64,000 nt of DNA from Bifidobacterium primatium (GTDB lineage Bacteria; Actinomycetota; Actinomycetes; Actinomycetales; Bifidobacteriaceae), in contig NZ_PEBI01000005.1 in assembly GCF_002802875.1 (NCBI RefSeq), positions 62,001 to 126,000 on the forward strand, written 5' to 3'. The notes under the pieces were generated by a model. It had not been told where the DNA came from, made no database searches, and saw only the letters and a list, made by a program, of their open reading frames with translations. Positions 28,971 through 38,468 of the stretch are shown here, piece after piece. Position 1 is the stretch's first letter. Each line of letters begins with the position of its first letter. The translations under genes were made by a program, and so were the position numbers.

Positions 28971-29087
28971 TTCCCCTCAAGATTGAGGGGAGCTGTCGGC
29001 TGCAAGCCGACTGAGGGGAGTTGACTGCACAGCACACCAACCACCCCCAGCCTGCCTTCGGCGGCCAGCCCCCGCCGGCGGGGGCCA
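28971..29087. repeat. REP-like palindromic repeat cluster R4
   Basis: Two palindromic modules. The first is nearly identical to the second half of the cluster at 13900-14026, and the second resembles its first half (CTGCCTTCGGCGGCCAG), so the same modules occur in swapped order. Confidence 0.72.
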
Positions 29088-29103
29088 AATCTCCTCTCTC
29101 AGC

Positions 29104-29853
29104 CTACATGATGCCGCTGGTGATGTTGTTGTCGAGCAGCCACTGGCGGGTGTCATCGAACTCGGTCAGGCTCACGGCATGATCGAGCTTCGGATACTCC
29201 TTGAGCTTGAGGTACGTGTTCTCCTCCAGCCATGCACTCAGGGCGTTGTGCTGGTTGCGCGGCACGACCTGGTCCTTGTCGCCGAACGCGAAGAACACCG
29301 GGATGTCAAGCGACGCCAATGCGTCGTCGTAGGGCGCGGTGCCGGCGACGATGCCCGGCGCCATGAAGCCGGAAAGGCATACGACCGCGCGATACCGCTT
29401 CGGGTTCGTGCGCAGCAGATGCACGGCCACGAGTCCGCCCTGCGAGAATCCGAGCGGTACGATCTCGCGGTCGTCGGGAACGTTGGCGGCCACCCAGTCG
29501 TTCACGGCCTTCGCGGCGGCGTAGGCGTCGTAGTCGAGGTCTTCGCCGGTGGGCACGGAATCATGCAGCCAGGTGTAGCCTTCGGGCGCGTATTTGGCGA
29601 ACTGCGGCGGCATCGACATGGGCGCGCGCAGCGACGCATAGTCGTTGTAGGGGGCGATGTATCCCATGAGGTCGGCGATCTCCTGCTCGTTCGACCCCCA
29701 GCCGTGCATGATGAGGAACATCGGCTTGGCCGGATTCGCCTTGCCGTCGCCGCGAGACCATAGCGCATGCGTCACCGCAAGCGGTTCTCCGAAATGGCCG
29801 GGCACTACGTCGGACTCGCGTCCAATCAGATTCGTCTTCTCGTCGTTAGTCAT
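29104..29853 (-). CDS. Alpha/beta hydrolase, phospholipase/carboxylesterase-like
   Basis: 249 residues. Motifs: oxyanion loop LIMHGWGSNEQE, nucleophile Ser in LGFSQGGLVAV, acid Asp in FGDKDQVVP and His in LDHAVS. This pattern fits the carboxylesterase / YpfH-type hydrolases. I start at the ATG 29853 (MTNDEKTN), not the upstream ATG, because TATAGT lies exactly six bases before it and the longer form would add residues unlike the family. It is cytoplasmic. The substrate is unknown (short acyl esters or lysophospholipids are typical). Confidence 0.86.
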   Translation of the reverse strand: MTNDEKTNLIGRESDVVPGHFGEPLAVTHALWSRGDGKANPAKPMFLIMHGWGSNEQEIADLMGYIAPYNDYASLRAPMSMPPQFAKYAPEGYTWLHDSVPTGEDLDYDAYAAAKAVNDWVAANVPDDREIVPLGFSQGGLVAVHLLRTNPKRYRAVVCLSGFMAPGIVAGTAPYDDALASLDIPVFFAFGDKDQVVPRNQHNALSAWLEENTYLKLKEYPKLDHAVSLTEFDDTRQWLLDNNITSGIM

Positions 29854-29859
29854 ACAACC

Positions 29860-29865
29860 ACTATA
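29860..29865 (-). promoter_or_regulatory. -10 hexamer TATAGT, leaderless hydrolase
   Basis: On the minus strand TATAGT is followed by six bases and the ATG; there is no Shine-Dalgarno in the spacer. Confidence 0.5.
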
Positions 29866-29933
29866 TGTGCCAGCAATCACGGCGACATTCCACAATATGT
29901 GCCGTTGGTCACAGTTGTGGCGTCGACCGTCGT

Positions 29934-32174
29934 CTACATCAGCCTGGTGCTTTCGAGATTGCGGATGATCCAGTCGTTCAGTCTGATCACCGGCTTGCGC
30001 AGCACGAGGCCGAGCAGCAGCGACGGAATGATGAACAATGCCAGCATGCCGAGCTCACGCCAGTATTCCATGCCATACGACCCGGCCATCGCCGCATGCA
30101 TGGCGGCGATGCCGTGGGGGAACGGCAGGAACGGATACAGCGCCTGGAAGAACGGCGGCAGCGTCTCTATCGGGAATGTGCCGCCGGAGCCGGCCACCTG
30201 CATGACGAGCAGCACCACGGCGACGGCCTTGCCGATGTCGCCGAACGACAGCGCCAACGTGTAGGTGATGTTCGAGAACACCAGTCCCGAGACGATGCAC
30301 ACCAGCAGGTACTTCATCGGGTCGATGGACTGCACGCCCAGATAATAGAGGTCGCCGCACGCCACCAGCGCGCTTTGCAATGCCGCCATCACCACGAACG
30401 TGATGTAGCGGCCGAAATACTCCTCGTGCAGACGGAGTATCGGAATGCCTTTATGCACACGCTGCTCGCGCAGGTTGCGCGGCAGCATGGCCGTCACCTC
30501 CCTGCGGCCGCGGTCCGACATCGCCACCTTCATCATGGCGACGAGGATGATGGACCCGACCCAGATGGACAGGATCGTGTAGAACGGTGCCATCGCCGAA
30601 CCGTAGTTCGCGATGTGGTAGACAGCCACGCGGTCGAGCTTCACCGGCGACGACAGCAGCGTGGCGAGTGTGTCGGCGTCGACGTCGGCCAGGCTGCCGA
30701 GTTTCGCGGGATCGCCGTTGTTGTAGAACGCCACGAGCTGGTTGCTCAGGGTCTGCAAGCGGTCGGACGCGGCGGAAAGCCGTTTCGACGAACGGTCGAG
30801 CAGCGTGCGGATGGAGGCGATGGACGTCGAGGCGTCGCCGGAGACGCCCTTCAATCCGTCGACCGTGTCGGCAAGATCGTCGGCCACGGCGCGCGTCTGC
30901 GTGTTGAGGTCGCCGATCGACGACGCCAACGCGTCGAGTTTCGGCTTCAGATCGGTGGTATACGAGTCCTTCACCGTCGTGATGGACTTCTTCGCCGACG
31001 CCACCTGCTGTTTGAGCGTCCTGCGCTGCGCGGCCGCGTCGTCGACGCCGGCCGCCAGCGAGGCCTTGGCCTTGCGCAGGCCTGCGGCGAGGTCCTTCTG
31101 CGACTGTTGCGCGTTCTTCGCGGCGTCGAGTACGGCGGCCAGCGCCTTGCCGGCGGCATCATCGCCGGCGCCGTTCTTCTGCAGGTCCTCGAGCGCGGCG
31201 ATCAGATCGTCGTAGCCGGCGGCGGACGTGTCGACGCGTTTGGCGAGCGCCTCCAGCTGCGTCTGCGCGGCGTCGGATTGTTTGCCGATGGCGTCGAATG
31301 ACGCGTCGAGCTGCTTGTCGACGGCGTCGTAGCCGGCGGCGCTCTGCTTCAGCGACGTGTTGAGCACGTCGGCCGTGCCGCCGAGCGCATCGTCCAACGA
31401 CCTGACGCCCTGCACGGCCTGGTTCAGTCCCTTTTTCGCACCGTCGACCGACGAGCCGGACGATGCGATCAGGCTGTTCGTGGAGGCGATGATGTCCTCC
31501 GACGCCTTGAGCAGCTTCGAATACGACGCCACCTGGGCCGACGCGCCGCCGAGCTGGCGGCCCATGGATTCGATATGCCCGGTGGCCGTGTTCACGTAGT
31601 TCTTCATCTCGTCGCTGTTCGAATATCTGAGCAGCGTCGACATGAGGTCGATGCCGACCTCGCCGATGGTCTTCGAGAACGTGCTGTCGATCTGGCTGAC
31701 GATGGTGGTCGCGCCCTGGTCGGTGATATGCGGCGCGATGGCGTTCGCCTTCTCGTTGAGATAGTACTTGAGCTGCGTGTGCCTGACCTCGGGCGAGAAC
31801 AGCGTCATCATGTCGGCGCTGAAGCTTTTCGGAATCACGATCGCCGCATAGTAGTCGCCGGACCGCACGCCGTCGACGGCCGCCGACGAGTCGGTGAACA
31901 CCCAGTCGAGCTGCTTGTTGGCGCGCAGCGTCGAAATGACCGTCTCCCCCACGTTGATCTTCACGGGGATGAGGTCGGAGCGGTATCCGGCGTCGTCGCT
32001 GGCGACGGCCACCTTGAGGTCCTTCGTATTGCCGTACGGGTCCCAGCTGGCCGCGATGTTGAACCACGCGTACAGCGACGGCACGATGACCAGTCCCATC
32101 GTCACGATGATGCCGATGACGTTGCCGGTGGCGTTGCGCACGTCGCGCAGGAAGATGTGCCAGATGTTGCGCAT
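29934..32174 (-). CDS. YhgE/Pip-type membrane protein, second of pair
   Basis: 746 residues: one TM helix near residues 18-40 (VIGIIVTMGLVIVPSLYAWFNIAASWDPYGNT), a large extracytoplasmic region with the Pip signature KVAVASDDAG and long Ala/Ser-rich coiled-coil stretches (~residues 180-500), then five to six ABC-2-like TM helices at the C-terminus (IILVAMMKVAM, ...). The YhgE/Pip family includes the Lactococcus phage-infection protein and EsaA of type VII secretion; its function here is unknown. Its ATG shares one base with the stop codon of the upstream paralogue, so the two are translationally coupled. Confidence 0.88.
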   Translation of the reverse strand: MRNIWHIFLRDVRNATGNVIGIIVTMGLVIVPSLYAWFNIAASWDPYGNTKDLKVAVASDDAGYRSDLIPVKINVGETVISTLRANKQLDWVFTDSSAAVDGVRSGDYYAAIVIPKSFSADMMTLFSPEVRHTQLKYYLNEKANAIAPHITDQGATTIVSQIDSTFSKTIGEVGIDLMSTLLRYSNSDEMKNYVNTATGHIESMGRQLGGASAQVASYSKLLKASEDIIASTNSLIASSGSSVDGAKKGLNQAVQGVRSLDDALGGTADVLNTSLKQSAAGYDAVDKQLDASFDAIGKQSDAAQTQLEALAKRVDTSAAGYDDLIAALEDLQKNGAGDDAAGKALAAVLDAAKNAQQSQKDLAAGLRKAKASLAAGVDDAAAQRRTLKQQVASAKKSITTVKDSYTTDLKPKLDALASSIGDLNTQTRAVADDLADTVDGLKGVSGDASTSIASIRTLLDRSSKRLSAASDRLQTLSNQLVAFYNNGDPAKLGSLADVDADTLATLLSSPVKLDRVAVYHIANYGSAMAPFYTILSIWVGSIILVAMMKVAMSDRGRREVTAMLPRNLREQRVHKGIPILRLHEEYFGRYITFVVMAALQSALVACGDLYYLGVQSIDPMKYLLVCIVSGLVFSNITYTLALSFGDIGKAVAVVLLVMQVAGSGGTFPIETLPPFFQALYPFLPFPHGIAAMHAAMAGSYGMEYWRELGMLALFIIPSLLLGLVLRKPVIRLNDWIIRNLESTRLM

Positions 32175-34828
32175 CAGTCGTCACCGTCCTTTCGTGCGGT
32201 TTTTCCTTCCGCGCCGTGCCGCGCGTATGCGTGCGAATGCGGGTTGAGTCGGCGGATGACCGTTCTGCGGAACTCGTCGCCCTCCATCACGCTCATGTCG
32301 ATCTGGCGGGCGAAGCTCTCGTACATGTATTCGACCACGATGAGATAGATGTCGATGAGGATGATGGACGTGATCCACGCCACGAGCATCACGATCTTCG
32401 ACTCCACGCTGAACATGAGCACGAGGAACACGAGCGGCAGCACGCAGATCATGATCAGGCCGGCGCGGATGAGATACGGATACAGCTTGAAGAACCGGTG
32501 CGCACGGCTGCGAATCTGCTCGCGGTACTCCTTGACGCCCATCAGGAGCTTGATGATGGCGACGAGACGGAACCGGTCGTTGGTCATGGTGTTCTTCTCG
32601 GCGACCATGAGGTCGGTGGCCCACAGGCGACGGTCGAACAGGGCGTTGAGGTTGAGCATGTACGGGCGTCCGACGATGCCGAGGAACAACGCGGCGGCGA
32701 GGAACCATACGAGCGAGCCGAGATCATGCCAATAGTCGCTGCCGTAGGCGCCGCCGATGGTCTCGCGCATGGCGTTGATGCCGTAGGTGAACGGCAGGAA
32801 CGGATTGAGCCGCTGGAAGAAGCCGGGCATCATCTCTATCGGATACATACCCGACGAGCCCGGGATCTGCACGATGACGAGAATCACCGCCACGGCCTTG
32901 CCGATGTGTTTGAGCGAGACGGCCAGCGCATAGATGATGTTGATGTAGACGAACGAGATGACGACGCCGGCGAACACGAAGGCGGCCGGATTCGTGCATT
33001 GCACGCCGATGACGAGGTCGCCGACGGTGACGATGAGCGCCTGCAGTACGCCGACGGTGACGAGCAGCAGCCAACGGCCGAAATAGGCCTGGGTGGCGTG
33101 GAACTTGCCGAGACCCTCGCGGTCGACCTCCAGCTTGTAGATGGCGATGAGCACGAAGCCGCCCACCCACAGCGCAAGGTTCGTATAGAACGGCGTGACG
33201 GCCGAACCGTAGTTGGCCACCGGATAGAGCGTCTGCGTGACGAGCTTGACCGGCGAGCCCATGAAATCGCCGATCTCGTCGCCGTCGAGATCGAAGTGCC
33301 TGGCGATGGACTGCCACGTGGCGGAGCTGGTGAGCGCGTTGACGTCGGTGCGCGTGGTGATGAGCCCCTCGGTCACGGAGTCGAGTGACTTCGATGTGTC
33401 GGCAAGCGTGCTTTTCGTTTCGTCGAGCGTGGACTGCAACTGTTTGACCAGCGACTGCGTCTGGCCGACGGTGGAGTTCAGGCCGGCGAGCGTGCCGGAG
33501 AACGTGCCGGTCATGGCGGAGAACGAGTCCATGCCGGCGAGCAGCGATGGCGTGATGGTGGTGTTCAATCCATTGCGGGCGGTGTTGAGCCCGTTGATGC
33601 CGTTGGTGGCGGCGGTGCCGACCGCGGAGGCCAGCCCCTTCGTGGCGTCGATGCCGGAGCCGGTGATCGTGGCGCTGCCGGATGAGATGGAGTCGAGCAG
33701 CGTCTGCTGGTCGTCGAGCTTGGTGCTGACGGCATCGAGTTGGGAGAGCAGCCTGGTCTTCTGCGCTTCGGTGAGCACGTCGGAATCCTGTATCTGCCTG
33801 CGCATGGAGGCGACCGTGGTCTTGCCGTTGGCTATGGCGGCATTCGGCCCGGCCACGGCCTTGTCGATGTCGTTCTGCGTGGCGGTGAATCCGCTGACGA
33901 GCCCGCCGGCCGCCGTGTTCGTGGAGATTTGGATGCCACCCAGGTCGCCGGTGCCCTTGAGCATGGCGGCGTCGAGTGTGTTGGAGAATTGCAGCGACTG
34001 CTTGCGGGCTTCGCCGAGCGTATCGTTCGCGTTCTTCAACGCGGTGTTCGCTGCGGAGATCTGGCGTTTCAGGGAGGCCAGCGACGTGTTGGCCGAGTCG
34101 AGCGTGGCATCGGCCTTGCCGAGCGTGCCGGTCAGGGAGTCCATGGCGTTCTGCGCGGCGGCGACGTCGTCGATGCCCTGGCCGAGCTGCTTGTCGATGT
34201 CGGCCGTGCCCTTGTCGACCTTGGATTGCAGGTCGCCGCCGGCCTGACGGATCATCGAGACGACCGTCGACGTGACGGTGGATATGAACGTCTGGTTGAT
34301 CTGCCGGTCGATGGTGTTCGCCCCCGTGTCGGTGATCTTCGGCGCGGTGGCGTTCTTCTTTTCGTTGACGTAGTAGGTGATGGTCGGACGGGTGGATTTC
34401 GATGCCGACGTGGATTTTGCCGACGTAGACTTCGAGGAGGCGGACTTCACGTCGACCGTACCCAGCAGGTCCTTGCTGAAATCCCGCGGAATCACGATCG
34501 CCGCATAGTATTTTCCGGATGCGACGCCGTCGCGCGCCTCGCTTTCGCCGACGAACCGCCATCCGAGCTGATGATTGTTCTTCAGCTGTTCGACGACCTG
34601 CGCGCCGGCGTTGAGCTTGCCGGCGAGCGCGCTGCTGGCGCCTGCGTCATCGTTCGCCACGGCCACCTGGATGTTGCCGGTGTTCGAATACGGGTCCCAG
34701 TTTGCGATGATGTTGAACCACGCGTATAGCGAGGGGATGAGCGCGACGCCGAGCGTGATGACCACGGCGACCGGATTTCTCAGCAGACGAAGAAGGTCAC
34801 GCCGAAAAATCCGCAAAATCATCCGCAT
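32174..34828 (-). CDS. YhgE/Pip-type membrane protein, first of pair
   Basis: 884 residues from the ATG at 34828, which follows GGAGG by eight bases; the open frame extends upstream but without a start signal and into palindromic DNA. Architecture matches its neighbour: TM helix with NWDPYSNTGNIQVAVANDDAG, a coiled-coil extracellular domain, and a C-terminal ABC-2-type membrane block. Two differences are a Ser/Thr/Lys tract (SSKSTSAKSTSASKSTRP) and an extra ~140-residue C-terminal part with two more TM helices (LVFLVLMFSV, IILIDIYLIVV). They probably act together as one membrane complex. Loss of a TetR or regulator neighbour in between is not seen. Confidence 0.88.
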   Translation of the reverse strand: MRMILRIFRRDLLRLLRNPVAVVITLGVALIPSLYAWFNIIANWDPYSNTGNIQVAVANDDAGASSALAGKLNAGAQVVEQLKNNHQLGWRFVGESEARDGVASGKYYAAIVIPRDFSKDLLGTVDVKSASSKSTSAKSTSASKSTRPTITYYVNEKKNATAPKITDTGANTIDRQINQTFISTVTSTVVSMIRQAGGDLQSKVDKGTADIDKQLGQGIDDVAAAQNAMDSLTGTLGKADATLDSANTSLASLKRQISAANTALKNANDTLGEARKQSLQFSNTLDAAMLKGTGDLGGIQISTNTAAGGLVSGFTATQNDIDKAVAGPNAAIANGKTTVASMRRQIQDSDVLTEAQKTRLLSQLDAVSTKLDDQQTLLDSISSGSATITGSGIDATKGLASAVGTAATNGINGLNTARNGLNTTITPSLLAGMDSFSAMTGTFSGTLAGLNSTVGQTQSLVKQLQSTLDETKSTLADTSKSLDSVTEGLITTRTDVNALTSSATWQSIARHFDLDGDEIGDFMGSPVKLVTQTLYPVANYGSAVTPFYTNLALWVGGFVLIAIYKLEVDREGLGKFHATQAYFGRWLLLVTVGVLQALIVTVGDLVIGVQCTNPAAFVFAGVVISFVYINIIYALAVSLKHIGKAVAVILVIVQIPGSSGMYPIEMMPGFFQRLNPFLPFTYGINAMRETIGGAYGSDYWHDLGSLVWFLAAALFLGIVGRPYMLNLNALFDRRLWATDLMVAEKNTMTNDRFRLVAIIKLLMGVKEYREQIRSRAHRFFKLYPYLIRAGLIMICVLPLVFLVLMFSVESKIVMLVAWITSIILIDIYLIVVEYMYESFARQIDMSVMEGDEFRRTVIRRLNPHSHAYARHGAEGKTARKDGDD

Positions 34829-34925
34829 GTCATCCGCCTCCGCCACGTATTCCTCCGCACAGTATAGGCAATACTCCGGTCGGCGCGGACCGAACGCGCT
34901 GCCGGTCATCGGAATCGTGCGGATT

Positions 34926-35208
34926 TTTGATGGACTGCGGCGATTTATCGGTGAAATGTAACGGAATCCATCAAAGTCAGGGCATTTTGATGGACTGTGG
35001 CATATTTTGGGCAAAATGCGACGCAGTCCATCGCGAATCATGAATCGGAAAATCAAGAACGTTGCAATTTCAACGATTCGTAATTGCGATCACGCAATCG
35101 CCGATGGATTGCGTTGCATATTCGCGAAATTGCAGCGCAATCCATCGAAACCACCACGAATCCGATGGACCACGCTGCATTTTCGCTCAAATGCAGCGTC
35201 GTCCATCG
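34926..35208. repeat. Four tandem large palindromes (about 46 bp each)
   Basis: Units at 34926-34975, 34989-35032, 35102-35147 and 35163-35208. Each starts with GATGGA(C/T) and ends with (G/A)TCCATC, and encloses an inner hairpin such as GCTGCATTT...AAATGCAGC. Unit 3 pairs perfectly in the outer arms (CGATGGATTGCG/CGCAATCCATCG). The copies differ in loop sequence but preserve pairing, so base-pairing appears to be selected. Unit 4 overlaps the nagA stop codon at 35187-35189. A smaller CGTTG/CAACG hairpin lies at about 35060-35076. Confidence 0.8.
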
Positions 35209-36533
35209 CACCAGACAGACTGCACCTGCCATGTGGCGGAATCGAGCAATAGTATGTCGGCCGCGAAGCCGGGGGCGAGCAGGCCGACGGGAGAGCCGGT
35301 GACGTCGTTGGGCCGGTCGAATCCGAACGCCTTGGCGGGGGTCAGCGTGGCGGCCTCGACCGCGTCGACCGGAGAGATGCCCAGCTCGAGCACGGCTCGG
35401 CTGACCGCGCGTTCCAAAACGAGTGTCGATCCGGCGATGGCGTTGTTAGAGACGAGCCGTGCATGACCGTCGACCACGTTGACGTCAAGGGCGCCGAGTC
35501 GATAATGACCGTCCGGGCAGTCGGTGGCGGCCATGGCGTCGGTGACGAACGCCGTGCGATGCGGCGCGAATCCGAAGGCCAGCGAAACCATGGGATTCTG
35601 CACGTGGAATCCGTCGTTGATGAGTTCGACGGTGACGCGCGGGTCTTCCACGGCGGCGGGAATCGGGCCGGGTTCGCGGTGGTGCAGACCGTTCATGGCG
35701 TTGAACATGTGGGTCATGATGGTCGCGCCGGCGTTGAACGCGCGGACGGCGGTCTCGTAGTCGGCGCTGCAATGGCCGACGGCGGGAACGACGCCGGCGG
35801 CGGCGAACCGACGTATGGCATCGATGCCGTGGTCGAGTTCAGGCGCGATGGTGATCTGCCGCAGGCATCCGTCGGCGGCGTCGAGCAGACGGTCGACCAG
35901 TTCGGGAACGGGGTCACGCAGGCAGTCGGGATCGTGCGCGCCCTTGCGGGCGAGCGCGAGGAACGGTCCTTCGAGATGCGCGCCGAGAATATCCGGCCGG
36001 CTCGGCATGAGCCGACGGACGGTCTCGAGGTTGGCGCACATCGTGTCGATGGGGTTGGTGATGAGGCTGAGCACCTGCCGCGTGGTGCCGTGGGTCATGT
36101 GTCCGGCGCGGGCGAGCGCGATGGCGTCGGGGCCGTCGTCGAAGGCCGTGCCCCATGCGCCATGGGCGTGGATGTCGATGTAGCCGGGGGTCATGATGCG
36201 ACCGGCGGCATCGATGACCGGCAGATTCGAGAAGTCGGCGGGGATGCCGTCGGATTCGAGGGCGGTGGCGGTCGCAGCTGCGGCGGTGTCATCAGTGCCG
36301 ATGGCGACGATGATGCCGTTTCGCACCGCGATCCAGCAATGGTCCTGCACGCCGCGCGCGTCGATCTTACGCGCGTCGCGAATCACGAACGATTCCGGCG
36401 GTCGACTCAACGCCTCGCCGATGGCGTTTGCCCGACGGCGACGCGACGACTCCTCGCGTTCGGACTCCCCATGTTCCGCCTGCATCCGTTCCGATTGTGT
36501 TTGCTCCGGCTGTGCTTCGCAGTCCATTCCCAT
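35187..36533 (-). CDS. nagA: N-acetylglucosamine-6-phosphate deacetylase
   Basis: 448 residues from the ATG at 36533, preceded by AAGGAG at 11 bases; a start 13 codons upstream has no such signal. About 75 charged N-terminal residues precede the amidohydrolase fold. Metal and active-site residues are seen: HAHG in IDIHAHGAWG, Glu in HLEGPFL, His in VGHCSAD, HMFNAM, and the catalytic Asp in VTDAMAATDC. It releases acetate from GlcNAc-6-P to give GlcN-6-P for NagB. It is 57 bases downstream of nagB in the same operon. The unusually long N-terminal extension (Ser/Arg/Glu-rich) is not needed for the fold. Confidence 0.94.
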   Translation of the reverse strand: MGMDCEAQPEQTQSERMQAEHGESEREESSRRRRANAIGEALSRPPESFVIRDARKIDARGVQDHCWIAVRNGIIVAIGTDDTAAAATATALESDGIPADFSNLPVIDAAGRIMTPGYIDIHAHGAWGTAFDDGPDAIALARAGHMTHGTTRQVLSLITNPIDTMCANLETVRRLMPSRPDILGAHLEGPFLALARKGAHDPDCLRDPVPELVDRLLDAADGCLRQITIAPELDHGIDAIRRFAAAGVVPAVGHCSADYETAVRAFNAGATIMTHMFNAMNGLHHREPGPIPAAVEDPRVTVELINDGFHVQNPMVSLAFGFAPHRTAFVTDAMAATDCPDGHYRLGALDVNVVDGHARLVSNNAIAGSTLVLERAVSRAVLELGISPVDAVEAATLTPAKAFGFDRPNDVTGSPVGLLAPGFAADILLLDSATWQVQSVWCDGRRCI

Positions 36534-36590
36534 ACGACTTCGCGCTCCTTGCATTCGGTATATCGACGTCATCGAATCGGAGGATTCGAC

Positions 36591-37379
36591 TCAGATGCCC
36601 TGCCAGGCCGGCTTGTGCGCGTAGGCCCAGCGGTAGTAGTCCTTGTTGCGCAGGCGCGAGGCGGCGGCCTCGTCCACGATGACCGTGGCATGCGGGTGCA
36701 GCTGCAGGGCCGACGCGGGGCAGAGCGCGGAGACGCCGCCTTCGACGGTCTCGGCCACGGCTTCGGCCTTGCCGTCGCCGAACGCCATGAGCACCAGATG
36801 ACGCGCCTTCATGATGGTGCCGATGCCCTGCGTGATGCAATGCGTGGGCACCTGGTCGATGTCGCCGTCGAAGAACCGGGCGTTGTCGATGCGGGTCTGC
36901 TCGGTGAGCGTCTTGATGCGGGTGCCCGAGGCGAGCGAGGACCCCGGCTCGTTGAAGCCGATATGGCCGTCGGTGCCGATGCCGAGAATCTGCAGGTCGA
37001 CTCCGCCGGCGGCGGCGATGGCCTCATCGTATTCATGGCCCGCCTCCCGGATGGTGTCGAGATTGCCGTTCGGCACATGGACCTGATCGGGATTGAGACC
37101 GAGCGGCTCCACCACGGTGCGGGTGATGACGCTGCGATACGATTCGGGATGGTTCGGGTCAAGACCTGCGTATTCGTCGAGCGCAAAGCCACGCACTCCC
37201 GACACGTCGATGCCCTCGTCCTTGATGAGCTGCGCCAGATGACGGTATCCGGCCAGCGGGCTGGAACCCGTGGCCAGTCCGAGCACGCAGTCCGGCTTGG
37301 CCTTGATGAGATCGGCCACGCACCGCGCATAGATCTCGCCGGCCTCGTCCTCGTTCTTCACGATGATGACTTCCGCCAT
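36591..37379 (-). CDS. nagB: Glucosamine-6-phosphate deaminase
   Basis: 262 residues from the ATG at 37379 (AGAAGGAA upstream). Signatures: GLATGSSPL phosphate-binding loop, FALDEYAGL with the active-site acidic residues, and GTDGHIGFNEPGS with the catalytic His. It converts GlcN-6-P to fructose-6-P and ammonia, linking GlcNAc and chitosugar catabolism to the bifid shunt. It lies between the ROK kinase (39 bases upstream) and nagA. Confidence 0.96.
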   Translation of the reverse strand: MAEVIIVKNEDEAGEIYARCVADLIKAKPDCVLGLATGSSPLAGYRHLAQLIKDEGIDVSGVRGFALDEYAGLDPNHPESYRSVITRTVVEPLGLNPDQVHVPNGNLDTIREAGHEYDEAIAAAGGVDLQILGIGTDGHIGFNEPGSSLASGTRIKTLTEQTRIDNARFFDGDIDQVPTHCITQGIGTIMKARHLVLMAFGDGKAEAVAETVEGGVSALCPASALQLHPHATVIVDEAAASRLRNKDYYRWAYAHKPAWQGI

Positions 37380-37418
37380 GATTCCTTCTTTCTGTTGGAG
37401 TGGTGTTGAGAAGTACAA

Positions 37419-38468
37419 TTAGCTGTGCATCGGTATTGCCGCGCAAGCGGCTCCGATTGCGCCTATGGGCTTGCCGTCAGGCACCAGAACGACTCGCTCC
37501 GGCAGGTGCAGCGAATCGATGAAAGCGCTGCCCGACTCGCGACGACGCAACTCCGCACGAATCTCGTCCAGCAACGGTTTACCGGTTTTCACCGTTCCCC
37601 CGCCAAGAATGATGATGCGAGGATCCACGGTGACGGCGAGAATGTCTATGGCGCTCGCAATTGCACGAACAATGGTATTGAGTGTGCGCACGGCCGCCGT
37701 ATGACGAGGGCTGGTTTCGTCGTATGCCTTGGCGATGATATCCGGCAACGGAGGGTTGGCCTCAGGCCATTGACGCATGATCGCGGCACCACCACACGCC
37801 GTCTCCAGGCATCCGTACTGCCCGCATGCGCATTTCCAGCAATGCGGTTCTACCGGAATATGACCGATTTCACCGACCACACCACTACTGCCATGGTCCA
37901 GTACTCCATTACGGAGAATACCGGCGGCCACGCCGGTTCCAAGATTCAGGAAGGCGACCACATCTTCGTTGCGTTCATGGTCGCCGCCCATTACCGCGTG
38001 GGCGCCGAGAGCGGCGGTATTGACGTCATTCTCCACATATACCGCCAGTCCGGTCGCCGCACCTATCTCCTTCGCAAACTCAAGACGGGAAACATCAAGA
38101 TTGGCGATATGCTCCACCACTCCCGCAGCGCTGTCCACTCGTCCGGGAGTTCCGATACCGACGCTCGAGACGGAGGAACCGTCATTACGTTCCGACACCC
38201 TGTCGCACAGCATCCGGATCACGGAAAGCACATCCTCCATCACCCGCCGCTCTCCACGGCGGGCGGGAATACGCACGTCATCGATGACCTGCGGAATCCC
38301 ATGACCGTCCAAGCCGATAAGCACGCCCTCGATCTTCGTGCCTCCCACATCCACGCCGATATGCAACGTGGTATGACCGTCGGCATCATTATCATCGGAA
38401 ACGGGGCTCACACCACCGTCAAAGGCTCTATCAAGTTCAATCAGCCGATCACTCGTCAGTTGGCTCAT
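37419..38468 (-). CDS. ROK-family sugar kinase (candidate GlcNAc/glucose kinase)
   Basis: 349 residues from the ATG at 38468 (AAAGGAGG 10 bases upstream). ATP site DVGGTKIEG, catalytic Asp in ENDVNTAALGAH, ROK zinc motif CWKCACGQYGCLE with three Cys and one His, and GIGTPGRVD. No HTH is present, so it is a kinase and not a repressor. Setting between a ROK repressor, nagB and nagA makes GlcNAc (to GlcNAc-6-P) the best-supported substrate, but glucose or ManNAc cannot be excluded. Its start lies inside the 3' end of the upstream repressor gene (20-base overlap), giving translational coupling. Confidence 0.9.
   Translation of the reverse strand: MSQLTSDRLIELDRAFDGGVSPVSDDNDADGHTTLHIGVDVGGTKIEGVLIGLDGHGIPQVIDDVRIPARRGERRVMEDVLSVIRMLCDRVSERNDGSSVSSVGIGTPGRVDSAAGVVEHIANLDVSRLEFAKEIGAATGLAVYVENDVNTAALGAHAVMGGDHERNEDVVAFLNLGTGVAAGILRNGVLDHGSSGVVGEIGHIPVEPHCWKCACGQYGCLETACGGAAIMRQWPEANPPLPDIIAKAYDETSPRHTAAVRTLNTIVRAIASAIDILAVTVDPRIIILGGGTVKTGKPLLDEIRAELRRRESGSAFIDSLHLPERVVLVPDGKPIGAIGAACAAIPMHS

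Noticed and set aside
32174-34828. Frameshifted single YhgE gene
   Set aside because: Both genes have complete N- and C-terminal membrane parts, so they are two coupled genes.
34829-35056. N-terminal extension of the first YhgE protein
   Set aside because: No ribosome site upstream; the ATG at 34828 has GGAGG and matches the paralogue's start.
34926-35208. CRISPR-like array
   Set aside because: Units are palindromic and diverged, spacing is irregular and no cas genes are present.
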